Below, piece after piece: positions 52,685 to 61,539 of a stretch of 64,000 bases of DNA (position 1 is the first letter of the stretch; each line of letters opens with the position of its first letter). The translations under genes and the position numbers were made by a program. Source of the DNA: JAKOVR01 sp031415655 (GTDB taxonomy: Bacteria; Actinomycetota; Acidimicrobiia; Acidimicrobiales; Acidimicrobilacustridaceae); contig JANOSD010000029.1 in the NCBI GenBank assembly GCA_031415655.1, forward strand, positions 1 to 64,000. The letters are read 5' to 3'. The notes beneath the pieces were generated by a model. The model had not been told where the DNA came from. It ran no database searches and saw nothing but the letters and a program-made list of their open reading frames with translations.

Positions 52685-54586
52685 CTACATCGGCCAGTCC
52701 GGGCAGTAGGTGTTCGTGACCTGCACGAAGTAGCCGTCGGGGTCGTTCGGTGTGTACGCGGGCCACGAACCGTCGGGTGTGGCCGCCCACAGTTCCCGAC
52801 GATGGCGGATCCCCTCGATGAGGTCAACCGCGTCGGTGGGAGCCAGGGCGAGCGCCGCATCAAGTTGTGGAATCCACGCTCGGAAACTCGCCGGTGGTCC
52901 GGGGGGTGGCACGGGCGGGGAGCCGGCCTCGCTAGTTCGGCCGTTCGACGCTCGTTCGACGTCTTGCCATGCCTTGCAGAACGGGTTGAACACTTCGTCT
53001 TGCTCATCGAGGCCCATCATCACCACGCCGAGCTCGCCCACCGAAACGAAGCGAGCACACCGGGATCGGCTCCAAGCCTCCACCGTGCGAGCGGCGTTCT
53101 TGAGCCGGACGACATCCTCGTGTTCCCACGATCTGGGCGGCACCGACCCCTCGGTTTGTTCCCGCAGAAGATCACGATGACGGTTCTCCTGGTAGTCCGC
53201 CAACACGTTGAGAGCCGCCGCCATGTCGGGGTCTGCATTTGCGGCCAGCGTCCGCAAGTCCTGCCCGCTGGATCCGTACCGGCGGTTGATGTCGGTGGCA
53301 CGCAGAGCAGCCCACGCGTCGCTGGCTGCCGCGAGCCCATCGCAGGTGGGACCATCCTCGGCCGCGATCTGGCGAGGCGGCTCCGGTGCGCTCATCGCGG
53401 ACGCCAGATAGGTCGCCCATTCGTTCGGTGCGTAGCGCCGGAGGCCGAACATCAGTCGATCGATCTCTGCTTCGGTCCAACCGACGGCATGAATCACAAC
53501 AGCGAATCCCGGGCCCGCGAGCGCCTTCCCGCGAAAGCCGGGAACCGGCGTGTCGCGGGGTTCCCAGGAAACCGAAACTGGACCGAGCCCGCCGACCTCG
53601 GCGGCGTCGACCGGGCCCGGCTGTCGCGTTTCGAGCCAGATTCGGGGGTCGACGTCACCGATCGAGAACAGGTTGATGAACAGGCGGCCTTGCGGGTCGA
53701 TCCCCGTCGGGTCCACGGAGTTTGAAGCGAGCCGTCGATAGCCAAGGGTGGCGCTAACGACGCGGTCCGCTCTTTGGCTCGGTGCCCGGCCGTTCGTTTC
53801 CGGTCCCTCGTACACAAGCAATGCACCTGGAGGAATCGCCCTCAGATCGACGGTGGCCGTTGTTTGGCCCGAACTGGTTTGCTCGTCGATTCGTGTCGCT
53901 CTGGCCACCGCCAGCGCGGCTTCGTCGGTCGGGCTGTCAGCGGTCACCGTGACTTGGGCACCGCCGGGCGTGGTCCATCGCACCATCGAGCCCATAGCGC
54001 TCAAGCCTCGAACAGCCTCCGGCCGGGAGTAGCGGTCGACCGTGGCTGACGCGCCGTTTACATCGACGGTCTGTGCGGCCCGGGGGTTCGTGTCGAGCGG
54101 TTGCTCGAGGTCGGCGATTGCGGCCGGAGACACCAAGACCGTCACGCGTTGCCGCAAGCCGGTCACCGGATCAAGGGGGGTCTCCCATTCCGCCCGCCAC
54201 CCGATGCGCACGGGGGTCATCGGCCCGACGCTGACGGTGTCGAGTACCCAGCCTTCGGGCAGGGAAGACGGCGCGATCCGGGGACCGTCGTCGGGCTCCG
54301 ACACGTTCGTATCCGGCGTCGACCCACCGACCGTGACTCCTCCCGAATCGGTGGACGGCGGGCGGGTCGCGAGCACGGCGGCGCCGATGAAGACGACCAT
54401 CACCGCAGCGGCAGCAACGAGCGAACGAGTGGGAAAACGGCCTCCGCCCGTAGCAGCGATCACGGCAGGCGAAACCTGGTCGGGGCTCGTCATGTCGCGC
54501 GCCGACGCGTGGGTTCGTTCCGCCACGGCCTCGAAGAGCGACTGCAGTCCGCCGCCGATCGCTCCATCCGATTCGTCAGTGGACAT
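52685..54586 (-). CDS. Large membrane protein encoded with an ECF sigma factor (putative anti-sigma)
   Basis: The 633-residue protein has a short cytoplasmic part (about 1-52), one membrane helix (SLVAAAAVMVVFIGAAVLAT) and a very large outside part with no known domain. That part includes a segment rich in Trp and Pro and four or more Cys (CDGLAAASDAW; SRCARFVSV; NPFCKAWQD; NTYCPDW). It overlaps the sigma gene by 11 bases, the usual sign of a sigma/anti-sigma pair. The cytoplasmic part lacks a visible HxxxCxxC zinc motif, so anti-sigma action is inferred from context only. The outside domain may sense an envelope signal. Confidence 0.65.
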   Translation of the reverse strand: MSTDESDGAIGGGLQSLFEAVAERTHASARDMTSPDQVSPAVIAATGGGRFPTRSLVAAAAVMVVFIGAAVLATRPPSTDSGGVTVGGSTPDTNVSEPDDGPRIAPSSLPEGWVLDTVSVGPMTPVRIGWRAEWETPLDPVTGLRQRVTVLVSPAAIADLEQPLDTNPRAAQTVDVNGASATVDRYSRPEAVRGLSAMGSMVRWTTPGGAQVTVTADSPTDEAALAVARATRIDEQTSSGQTTATVDLRAIPPGALLVYEGPETNGRAPSQRADRVVSATLGYRRLASNSVDPTGIDPQGRLFINLFSIGDVDPRIWLETRQPGPVDAAEVGGLGPVSVSWEPRDTPVPGFRGKALAGPGFAVVIHAVGWTEAEIDRLMFGLRRYAPNEWATYLASAMSAPEPPRQIAAEDGPTCDGLAAASDAWAALRATDINRRYGSSGQDLRTLAANADPDMAAALNVLADYQENRHRDLLREQTEGSVPPRSWEHEDVVRLKNAARTVEAWSRSRCARFVSVGELGVVMMGLDEQDEVFNPFCKAWQDVERASNGRTSEAGSPPVPPPGPPASFRAWIPQLDAALALAPTDAVDLIEGIRHRRELWAATPDGSWPAYTPNDPDGYFVQVTNTYCPDWPM

Positions 54587-55085
54587 CGGGCATCACCTCT
54601 CTCATCGATGCCAGTCCTCGTCGCAGCAGCGATCGGACTGTGGTGGGACGACACCCCAGCGCCTCGGCAATGTCGTTGGTGCTGAGGTCCTCGTAGAAGC
54701 GGAGAAAGAGCACCGCCCTGCGGCGAGGTGGGAGCGTGAGCAGGTGAGCCCACGCGTCGTCGTGTTCTGGCGGGAGCTCCAACCGTTCGTCCATCCCACC
54801 GGCATGGCGTGACTCCACCTCATGCCGGCGTGCCCACATCCGACACTCGTTCACCACCATGGCCCGAAAGTAGGGGCCGGGCTCCCGCACGGTGTCGTAG
54901 CGGGGACGCAACTTGAGGAAGGCGTCGTGCACGAGGTCCTCCGCAAGGGCGTTCGAACCGGTCATCACGTGGGCCAGTCGCACCGCCGGGAGCAAGTGAT
55001 CACGGTAGAACGACTCGAACTCGTCGTGGGGAACCCGACCGTCCATCGGCGCAGTCTGGTTGGTGATACCGGTGCTGTTCCCCAT
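54576..55085 (-). CDS. ECF sigma factor (SigE/RpoE-like)
   Basis: The 169-residue product (from ATG 55083-55085) has region 2 as EFESFYRDHLLPAVRLAHVM with ALAEDLVHDAFLKL, and region 4 as LLTLPPRRRAVLFLRFYEDL with STNDIAEALGCRPTTVRSLL. It is a two-domain ECF sigma of the SigE-like actinobacterial type. Alternative starts at 55097 and 55046 cannot be excluded because no ribosome site stands out. It is the first gene of a pair with the membrane protein at 52685 and is probably held inactive by it. Confidence 0.85.
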   Translation of the reverse strand: MGNSTGITNQTAPMDGRVPHDEFESFYRDHLLPAVRLAHVMTGSNALAEDLVHDAFLKLRPRYDTVREPGPYFRAMVVNECRMWARRHEVESRHAGGMDERLELPPEHDDAWAHLLTLPPRRRAVLFLRFYEDLSTNDIAEALGCRPTTVRSLLRRGLASMREVMPDVH

Positions 55086-55165
55086 CACTATGAACATGCG
55101 TGAGTGGGTCCGAACTGTTGCACCCTCGTCTCGATCGGTGGCAGCGTCGCCACCGGTCACGGGAC

Positions 55166-55894
55166 ATGGCCCACGGCGGTGTGAAACCGACTGCTGCTAC
55201 CCTCACCTCGCGAATCGAAGGTGGAACACCACCGAGGTCGGACACGCGAGGCGCTGTCATCACTCCTGCATCAAACCCGCTTCCGCCCGATCTCCGAGCC
55301 TCACTCGACCGGGCGCGCGCGGCCTTTCCTCCGGTCAGCGCCATACCGGAGTGGTCGCAATCCCGGTCGGGCCGACGGAGGGAGATCGTGCGCACCGCGG
55401 CGAGCATCGGCATCGCGGCAGCACTCGTCGCGGGTTTGGTTGGGTGGTCTTTGGCGGTCGAGAGAGGTGGGCCGTTCCGCCAAACAGTGAGCGGCACACT
55501 GTGGACTGGGGTGGTCCAGTGGACGCCCCCCGGCTACGGGTTGCCGGAGGATTTGTCCCCCGCCGCTGACCCCACACGGTGCGCACCCTGGGCTATGCCG
55601 ACGCCGGATGAGGCCGACATTGCTCGCTGGAAACAGATGCAGAGCAACGCCGGGAACGACCACAAACGCGCCCTCGAGGCGCGAGACGCCGATCCCGACA
55701 ATGCAGATCGTTCTCGGGTGGACAAAGACGACGCGATTGCTCGATGTAACCGGCTGCAAGGTGTCATCGAGCAGGCACAACGGGGTCCCCGCGGCCGCGG
55801 CCGCCGCTCTTTTGGCCAACTGGGCACACATTTGGGCGTTGGAGCGACGCGAGGTGTGCCCACTTCGCGAAGCCTCACGGGGACAGGCGCCTAG
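55166..55894 (+). CDS. Single-pass membrane protein of unknown function, possibly frameshifted
   Basis: About 242 residues from ATG 55166. A Pro/Arg-rich N-terminus is followed by one membrane helix (AASIGIAAALVAGLVGWSLA) and an outside part with TPPGYGLPEDLSPAADP and a charged helix (DEADIARWKQMQSNAGNDHK). After DAIARCNRLQGVIEQAQ the current frame turns Arg/Gly-rich. The +1 frame instead continues GVPAAAAAALLANWAHIWAL and CPLREASRGQAPS to a stop at 55898. One indel in GGGGTCCCC near 55792 would explain this. It diverges from the sigma gene at 55085. No family recognised; the start is uncertain. Confidence 0.5.
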   Translation: MAHGGVKPTAATLTSRIEGGTPPRSDTRGAVITPASNPLPPDLRASLDRARAAFPPVSAIPEWSQSRSGRRREIVRTAASIGIAAALVAGLVGWSLAVERGGPFRQTVSGTLWTGVVQWTPPGYGLPEDLSPAADPTRCAPWAMPTPDEADIARWKQMQSNAGNDHKRALEARDADPDNADRSRVDKDDAIARCNRLQGVIEQAQRGPRGRGRRSFGQLGTHLGVGATRGVPTSRSLTGTGA

Positions 55895-56682
55895 TTGAGC
55901 CGCGGCGGGAGCTCCAGAGTCAGACCCCGCTCGGCGAATCGGCGCCGCACGACCGTGGAGCAGGCTCGGTACGCCACCGACGCGTAGTCGCCGGCGGCGG
56001 CGACGCCCCAGCGGCGCTCGTCGTCGGTGACCGATTCCAGCCGAGTCGATCCAACCTCGGTCGATGCCGTTTCGTTGGATGAGGGGACGGCGAGGTAGGC
56101 ACCTAACAAGGCTTCGACGTGGCCGGCGATTCCGGCTTGGAGAAACCCGGCGGTATGGGGAATGGGTTCGGTGGCGAGCGCCCAGTCCAGCAACGTCCAT
56201 CCGAATCGGCTGTGCCGGGGCTCGTCGCGAAGCACCCGATCGAGTGCTCGCCGAGCGGACGGCTCGTCGCAGGTTTTGTTCAGCATGCGAAAGAGCGGCA
56301 CCGCCACCGTTTCGCCTACGCAGAAAAGCGCCACGGTCTGGTCGAGGATCGTTTCCACGAAACTCGGGAAGTCCGGCGGTGGGTCGTTGAGACGAAGCGC
56401 GGCGGCGTCGATCGGCGGCATCGATGCGGGATCGGCCCCCGCCTCCACGCACACTTCGGCTGCGAAGGCGGCGTGGTCCAGCTCATCAGCCACGATACGG
56501 AGGCCGGCGCGGATGAGGTCGGGAGATGCTCCGATCTGGATCAACCAGTGCGTGTAGTGGTGGGTGGTGGCCGCAGACGTGTACTCCGCGATCACTCGGC
56601 GCTGCCACTCCTCCCGCACCTGGTCGGAGGCAGGAGGAACCGGTGTGGCGGATGGCGGCGCTAGGCGAGCTGCCGGCGGCAC
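55891..56682 (-). CDS. Ferritin-like di-iron protein
   Basis: About 263 residues. A helical bundle carries the carboxylate/His pairs of the ferritin-like superfamily: AEYTSAATTHHYTHW, ADELDHAAFAAEVCVEAG, VGETVAVPLFRML and LRDEPRHSRFGW. The DExxH-type motifs in helices 2 and 4 fit a two-iron site, so an oxygenase or ferroxidase-like role is plausible. The start is uncertain: GTG 56680-56682, about 10 bases after the upstream stop, is preferred, but ATG 56736 is in frame. It is probably cotranscribed with the lipoprotein at 56693. Confidence 0.72.
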   Translation of the reverse strand: MPPAARLAPPSATPVPPASDQVREEWQRRVIAEYTSAATTHHYTHWLIQIGASPDLIRAGLRIVADELDHAAFAAEVCVEAGADPASMPPIDAAALRLNDPPPDFPSFVETILDQTVALFCVGETVAVPLFRMLNKTCDEPSARRALDRVLRDEPRHSRFGWTLLDWALATEPIPHTAGFLQAGIAGHVEALLGAYLAVPSSNETASTEVGSTRLESVTDDERRWGVAAAGDYASVAYRACSTVVRRRFAERGLTLELPPRLN

Positions 56683-56692
56683 GGTCAAACGC

Positions 56693-57058
56693 CTACCGTC
56701 CCGACGTGACGTCCGACGTGGTCGAGGCGTCGCCATCGGACGTGGTGGGAGCGGGTGGATTGGATTTGATCGAGCTGTTGGTGTCGCCGGTCGTACCGGT
56801 GACGGCCAGCGTCGTGGGCGCCGGCCGATTGCCGATGATCGCGCTGTTGGTGCCGGTCGTACCGGTGACGGCCAGCGTCGTGGGGGCGGGCGGATTGCTG
56901 CTAACGGTCGAAAATTTGACGTCGGGCTTTGTGCAACTGGCGCCCCACAGTGCCGCCGTGGCCACGAGGGGAGCCGCGAGCGCGGCGGTTCGGCGGCGGG
57001 CCCGGATGGCGGCCTCCTTCACAGTCACATGCTCGGCGTCTCCCGTTGGTGTTCTCAT
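56693..57058 (-). CDS. Small Thr/Pro-rich lipoprotein with internal repeats
   Basis: The 121-residue product begins at ATG 57056-57058 with a strong AGGAGG ribosome site about 7 bases upstream. A hydrophobic signal leads to a lipobox-like WGASC. The mature part contains two copies of PAPTTLAVTGTTG and a partial third, arising from a direct repeat of about 66-69 bp. It is low-complexity and probably an extended linker at the membrane surface. No family recognised. The ferritin-like gene follows within about 10 bases. Confidence 0.65.
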   Translation of the reverse strand: MRTPTGDAEHVTVKEAAIRARRRTAALAAPLVATAALWGASCTKPDVKFSTVSSNPPAPTTLAVTGTTGTNSAIIGNRPAPTTLAVTGTTGDTNSSIKSNPPAPTTSDGDASTTSDVTSGR

Positions 57059-57175
57059 GCCTGTCCTCCTGAAACCCAGAGCCGCCACGTCGGGTCGGCG
57101 CCGCTCGACGAGAGAACCTACCCGAACGTTGGTTCCCAGGTCGGGCGGCCGGAACACCGCCCGTTTCGCCGGGAT

Positions 57176-57220
57176 CGTGTGGGCAAGAGTAGGGCTGGTT
57201 GCGATGCTGTTGCCCAGACG
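57176..57220. repeat. Second dispersed relative of the family A hairpin repeat
   Basis: GTGTGGGCAAGAG and CTGTTGCCCAGACG frame the element; TGGGCAA/TTGCCCA pair perfectly. The loop GGCTGGTTGCGATG and the upstream TTTCGCC flank match the copy at 52583. It lies between the lipoprotein start and the anti-sigma stop. Confidence 0.75.
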
Positions 57221-57297
57221 TTGGTGCGTGTGGTGCTTGGTGCCCCCGGCCGACGGGACGGTGTTCGACTGCCGGAGTCTCCGGCGCTCGACAGCCT

Positions 57298-58400
57298 CTA
57301 ATAGGTCTGGGTGTTAAGCACAGCGCAGGTGTCGCGGTGCACGGTGTAGAGCCGGTTCACGCCGTTGGCGTTGCCGATGTCGGCCGCGATGGCGTAGAGC
57401 ATTACGAGGGCGGGGGCTCCGGCGAACGTGCCGGTGGCGCCATAGACCGCGCCGCCGAGCTCGCGGTCGGTGCCCCGTACCGCAACATCGCACGCGGTGA
57501 GCCGGGCGGCCACCTCGGCGTTGATGGCTGTGCTGCCATCGCTGTTCGGCGCGCCGGCGCCGCCGGGAAGGGTCGTGGGGGGTGCCGTGGGGGGTGGCGC
57601 CGCGCTTCGGCGGTTCGCGACTGCGGCCCGAACGTCGGCACCGGACAGCAGTGGTCCGAGGTCGTCGCCGCGATAGGTGGCGGCCAGCTCGCCGCCCGAT
57701 CCGCCGGTGGCTCGTCCGGTCGTGGTGGGGGTGTTGGCCGGCGGCGCTGGCGGGGATGAAACAGTGGACTCGAATGACGGGGTGGTCGTGGTCGAGAGGG
57801 GCGCCCCGGTCGAGAGGTCCGACGTGACGGAGTCGTTTCCACCAACCGCCTTGGCGGATCCACCCGCCGGACCAGCCGCAGCGGGAGCGGGAGACGTGGG
57901 CACGCTGAATGGCGCAGCGGCAAAGGTCGCCGTATCGGACTTGGTGGAGGTCCGGCTGGCTTGCAAAACGCCGCCGAGAACCCCGAGTACCACGACGAAT
58001 GCGGCGGCGGCGCTCAGAATGGCCAGCATTTTTGGCGGACGTTTGCGTTCGAGTTTGATGACATCGGCCAGCGTCGCCGAGGCCAAACCATCGGGCCCCG
58101 CCGCCGGCGACGGCCCCGACGACGACGGTGATGGCGGAGCAGGTTCCGCCTTCACGTCGGTGACAACGGGGAGTGCTTCGTCGGCTACCACCGCGGCGGC
58201 GGCCAACAAGGCCTCGAGCCCTCCCGAGGGTGCCGCAGGAGGGGAGGACGATCGCAGCGATTCGGCTGTGCGGCGGAGTTTGTCGACCCGTGCCAACAGC
58301 CGAGGATTTCCTTCGACGAGTGCGCGTTCTTCGACGGTCGCTTCGCCATCGAGGTAGGCGGAGACAAGTTCGTCGTCGTCGGGGGAGAGGGGCGCGTCGG

Positions 58401-58404
<4 letters not shown>
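57298..58404 (-). CDS. Anti-sigma factor-like membrane protein
   Basis: The 368-residue product starts with DDELVSAYLDGEATVEERAL, the N-terminal helix pattern shared by actinobacterial zinc-independent anti-sigma domains. A Pro/Ser/Ala-rich linker, one membrane helix (MLAILSAAAAFVVVLGVLGG at about 125-145) and a Thr/Pro-rich outside stalk follow. It ends in a compact domain with two Cys (LTACDVAVRG and HRDTCAVLN), probably disulfide-bonded. The ATGA overlap with the upstream sigma gene supports a functional pair, in which the protein would hold the sigma factor at the membrane. Confidence 0.8.
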
Positions 58405-58982
<578 letters not shown>

Positions 58983-59423
58983 CGTTCGGTCGTCGACTTC
59001 GGGAGGAATGCCCGCACGCTACAACGGCGCACGGCGACGCCGAGGTTGGCCCATTGTTCATCGGGACACTCTCCCCCGCCCGCAACCTGAAGTGTCAGGC
59101 CCGCAACGACCCGGGACCATTGCGGGACCAGCACGGTGCATCGTTGCGTTGCCAGCGACGAGCGTTCACCGAACACCGACGATTTGGCCCTTGACCCCAC
59201 CCCGGAAAGTCTGAGACACTTCAGTCCTTCTCATTGCATGACGTGCTTCACCTCGCACCAACTGCGATCCGACTCGTCGGACTTCGTGCCCGCGCTGGGC
59301 ATCAACCAATCGACATCGTGACCTCCGGTCACCTTGCCGACTGGTGTCCATCTTGCGTGCAGTCCGAGCGCATTCCCCCAATCCCGGTCGGTCCCAGAAG
59401 GGCCACCCGCTCGAGGAGATCGA
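58983..59423. other. Gene-free interval between divergent genes
   Basis: I see no supported gene here. The region should contain the promoter for the sigma/anti-sigma pair and that for the Uma2 gene; no boxes stand out. Confidence 0.4.
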
Positions 59424-60041
59424 ATGACCGTCGTACACCGGCAACCACTTCCGATCGAAGGCGTCGACGGGCCCACCGTAGACAGCCCCACCGTCGCGGC
59501 CGTTCGAGCCGCAGGGCTGTTGGCGGAACCGCTCACCTACGAAGAGTTCGAGCAGGTCTGCGATCTCTACGACTGGTCGCGAGTCGAACTCGAAGACGGT
59601 GTGGTGATGGCAATGCCCGATGAAACCGAAGCCCATTCCTGGACGTGCACGGTGGTCAAGCACCACCTCGACGAGGTGTTTGGCTGGCAACTCGTCAACT
59701 TCACGGGGACGACCCGGATGACCGAAGACACGGCGTTCAAGCCCGATGTTTGGGTGGTTTCGGCCCCACCCCAACCGGCGGTGCGGAAGCTCACGCCGAT
59801 TCCGGAGATGGTGCTGATGGTGGAGGTCACGATCCACAGCCACGCTCGCGACTTCGGCCGCAAGCAGGAGCACTACGCCGCCGCCGGTGTTCCGGAGTAT
59901 TGGGTGATCGAGCCCGACGACGGGGTGCTCCATCGGTTCACCGAGCCTGGCCGTGAGGGCTATGGGGTGAAGACGACGTTCGACGTCGGGCGGTTCGCCG
60001 AGTCGATCGATGTGCAGGCCATCCTCACCGTCGCGCCCTGA
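59424..60041 (+). CDS. Uma2-family (DUF820) PD-(D/E)xK protein
   Basis: The 205-residue protein starts at ATG 59424, with GAGGAGAT 5-11 bases upstream. The Uma2/DUF820 restriction-endonuclease-like core is present: TYEEFEQVCDLYDW, VELEDGVVMAMP, FKPDVWVVSA, MVLMVEVTIHSHARDFGRKQ, HYAAAGVPEYWVIEP. The acidic residues of PD and VEV and the Lys in RKQ form the usual catalytic set. Uma2 genes are often in many copies in cyanobacteria and actinobacteria, near mobile DNA; their biological role is unresolved. Confidence 0.88.
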   Translation: MTVVHRQPLPIEGVDGPTVDSPTVAAVRAAGLLAEPLTYEEFEQVCDLYDWSRVELEDGVVMAMPDETEAHSWTCTVVKHHLDEVFGWQLVNFTGTTRMTEDTAFKPDVWVVSAPPQPAVRKLTPIPEMVLMVEVTIHSHARDFGRKQEHYAAAGVPEYWVIEPDDGVLHRFTEPGREGYGVKTTFDVGRFAESIDVQAILTVAP

Positions 60042-60480
60042 AGCGGTCTCATTCGTCGGAGGTACTCGGCGGTCACGGTGAGCGCCCCGCCCGACGACGC
60101 CCCGCCCTCGGAGGTGTGGTGGAGCCGTTGCTCGAAGGTGTCGGTGGACGAAGATCCGAAAAAGCGCACTGCCATGAGCGTCGGCCCCGATGTCGACGAC
60201 AGCGCCAGCCCGCGCGGCCCGGCGTCATCGTTGCAAGACGTCCGGCTTGACGACGGACGCTCGTAGCGATCGATGGCCGCCGCCGTCCGCAGAGTGGCGT
60301 TCGCTGGCAATATCGGCTTCGAACCGTCTTCGATGACGGGTCGGCTGTCGCCGCCGAGCGTCGTGTCGGGTGTGCCCCCAACCTCAAGTACGAGCTTTGG
60401 TGTGCCGACACCTGGTAACGCTCGGCCGAAAAGCACTCTTCGCCCCACCGGCCTCAGGACCCAGCGAGAGGACCCTCGAC
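60042..60480. other. Interval without a confident gene
   Basis: A minus-strand open frame covers 59960-60556 and reads partly protein-like (GPRGLALSSTSGPTLMAVRF), but it overlaps the Uma2 end and the next gene's start and has no recognisable domain. I treat this as noncoding. GAGAGG about 14 bases before 60481 may serve the next gene. Confidence 0.35.
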
Positions 60481-61398
60481 ATGTCACGAAAACCAGCCCT
60501 GTTCCTCTGCTCGCTGGCCGCTCTGGTACTTCTCGTTTCGGGTTGCTGGGCCCCACCGTCGGCGCCGACCTACGGGGTTGTGGTCACCTCCGACATTGTC
60601 TACGGCCAGGGTGAGGTGGGAGCCAGTGGATCGTTGGTCGATCTCCGACTCGACCTCTACACGCCCACGGGCACCGGGCAGACCGAACACCCGCTCGTTG
60701 TGGTGATCCACGGGGGCGGGTTCAGTAGCGGCTCGAAGACGATGAGCAACTCCGTGAGCTATGCCCAAGAGTTCGCCAAGCGCGGCTATCTCGTCGCTTC
60801 GATCGACTACCGGCTCATGGGCGCCAACCCGGTGCCGTCGGCTCGAGTGCAGAACCTCTACAACGCGGTGTTGGGATTCGGTGGCGGCGCGCAACAGGTG
60901 GCGTTCGTTGCCGCGGTCGACGACACACTGACTGCCCTCGACTACCTCCAGTCCCTCCCGCAGGTGCAGGAGCTCAACACGGTGCTCCTCGGTTCTTCGG
61001 CGGGGGCGATCACCGCGGTCTGGGTGGGGTACGGGCTCGACGACCTCGGCATCCAACGCCCTCCGGTTCGAGCCGTCGTGTCGAACTGGGGCGGGTTCAT
61101 GGTGGCCCCCGCCGCCAACTACATGGACAACGCCTCCCAGACCACGACCGAGCCCTACTACTGGGAACCCCCGATCTTCATGGCTCACACCACAGGAGAC
61201 CCGACCGTCCCGTACGCGCAGTCGACCGCCATGAACGCTGCCGCGGCGGCGACGGGCATCCCCCACACCCTGTATACCAAGACCTCGAACTCTCACGGGT
61301 TCGACCTCCTGACCGAGCAGTTCACCCCGGGTGTCAGCGTGATGCAGGCGGAGATCGACTTCGTGAACTGCGCGCTCTACGGCCAGCCCTGCCCGTGA
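60481..61398 (+). CDS. Lipoprotein alpha/beta hydrolase (carboxylesterase-like)
   Basis: The 305-residue product has a lipoprotein signal ending LLVSGC, so it is anchored outside the membrane. The alpha/beta hydrolase core shows VVVIHGGGFSSGS (oxyanion hole), LLGSSAGA (nucleophile Ser), HTTGDPTVP (acid) and NSHGFD (His). These features fit the hormone-sensitive-lipase/BD-FAE esterase group acting on short acyl or acetyl esters. The ATG at 60481 is chosen because the signal peptide begins there; the longer frame from 60370 lacks one. It stands alone and converges with the kinase gene. Confidence 0.85.
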   Translation: MSRKPALFLCSLAALVLLVSGCWAPPSAPTYGVVVTSDIVYGQGEVGASGSLVDLRLDLYTPTGTGQTEHPLVVVIHGGGFSSGSKTMSNSVSYAQEFAKRGYLVASIDYRLMGANPVPSARVQNLYNAVLGFGGGAQQVAFVAAVDDTLTALDYLQSLPQVQELNTVLLGSSAGAITAVWVGYGLDDLGIQRPPVRAVVSNWGGFMVAPAANYMDNASQTTTEPYYWEPPIFMAHTTGDPTVPYAQSTAMNAAAAATGIPHTLYTKTSNSHGFDLLTEQFTPGVSVMQAEIDFVNCALYGQPCP

Positions 61399-61539
61399 GT
61401 GCCCGCCCTATCTACGCCGGCGTCCCCGATTCAGGCGCGTGCAGTGGCCGCGCCGTCCTTGGCGGTTCGACGGCTGCGTGATCACAGAGGAGTGTGAGAG
61501 AGGCGCGGCCCTCCAAGCAGCGAGCCCCGGGCGTGGGCG

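Noticed and set aside
59960..60556. Minus-strand open frame that partly reads like protein
   Set aside because: It overlaps the Uma2 3' end and the hydrolase signal peptide region, with no recognisable domain or ribosome site; kept only as a note.
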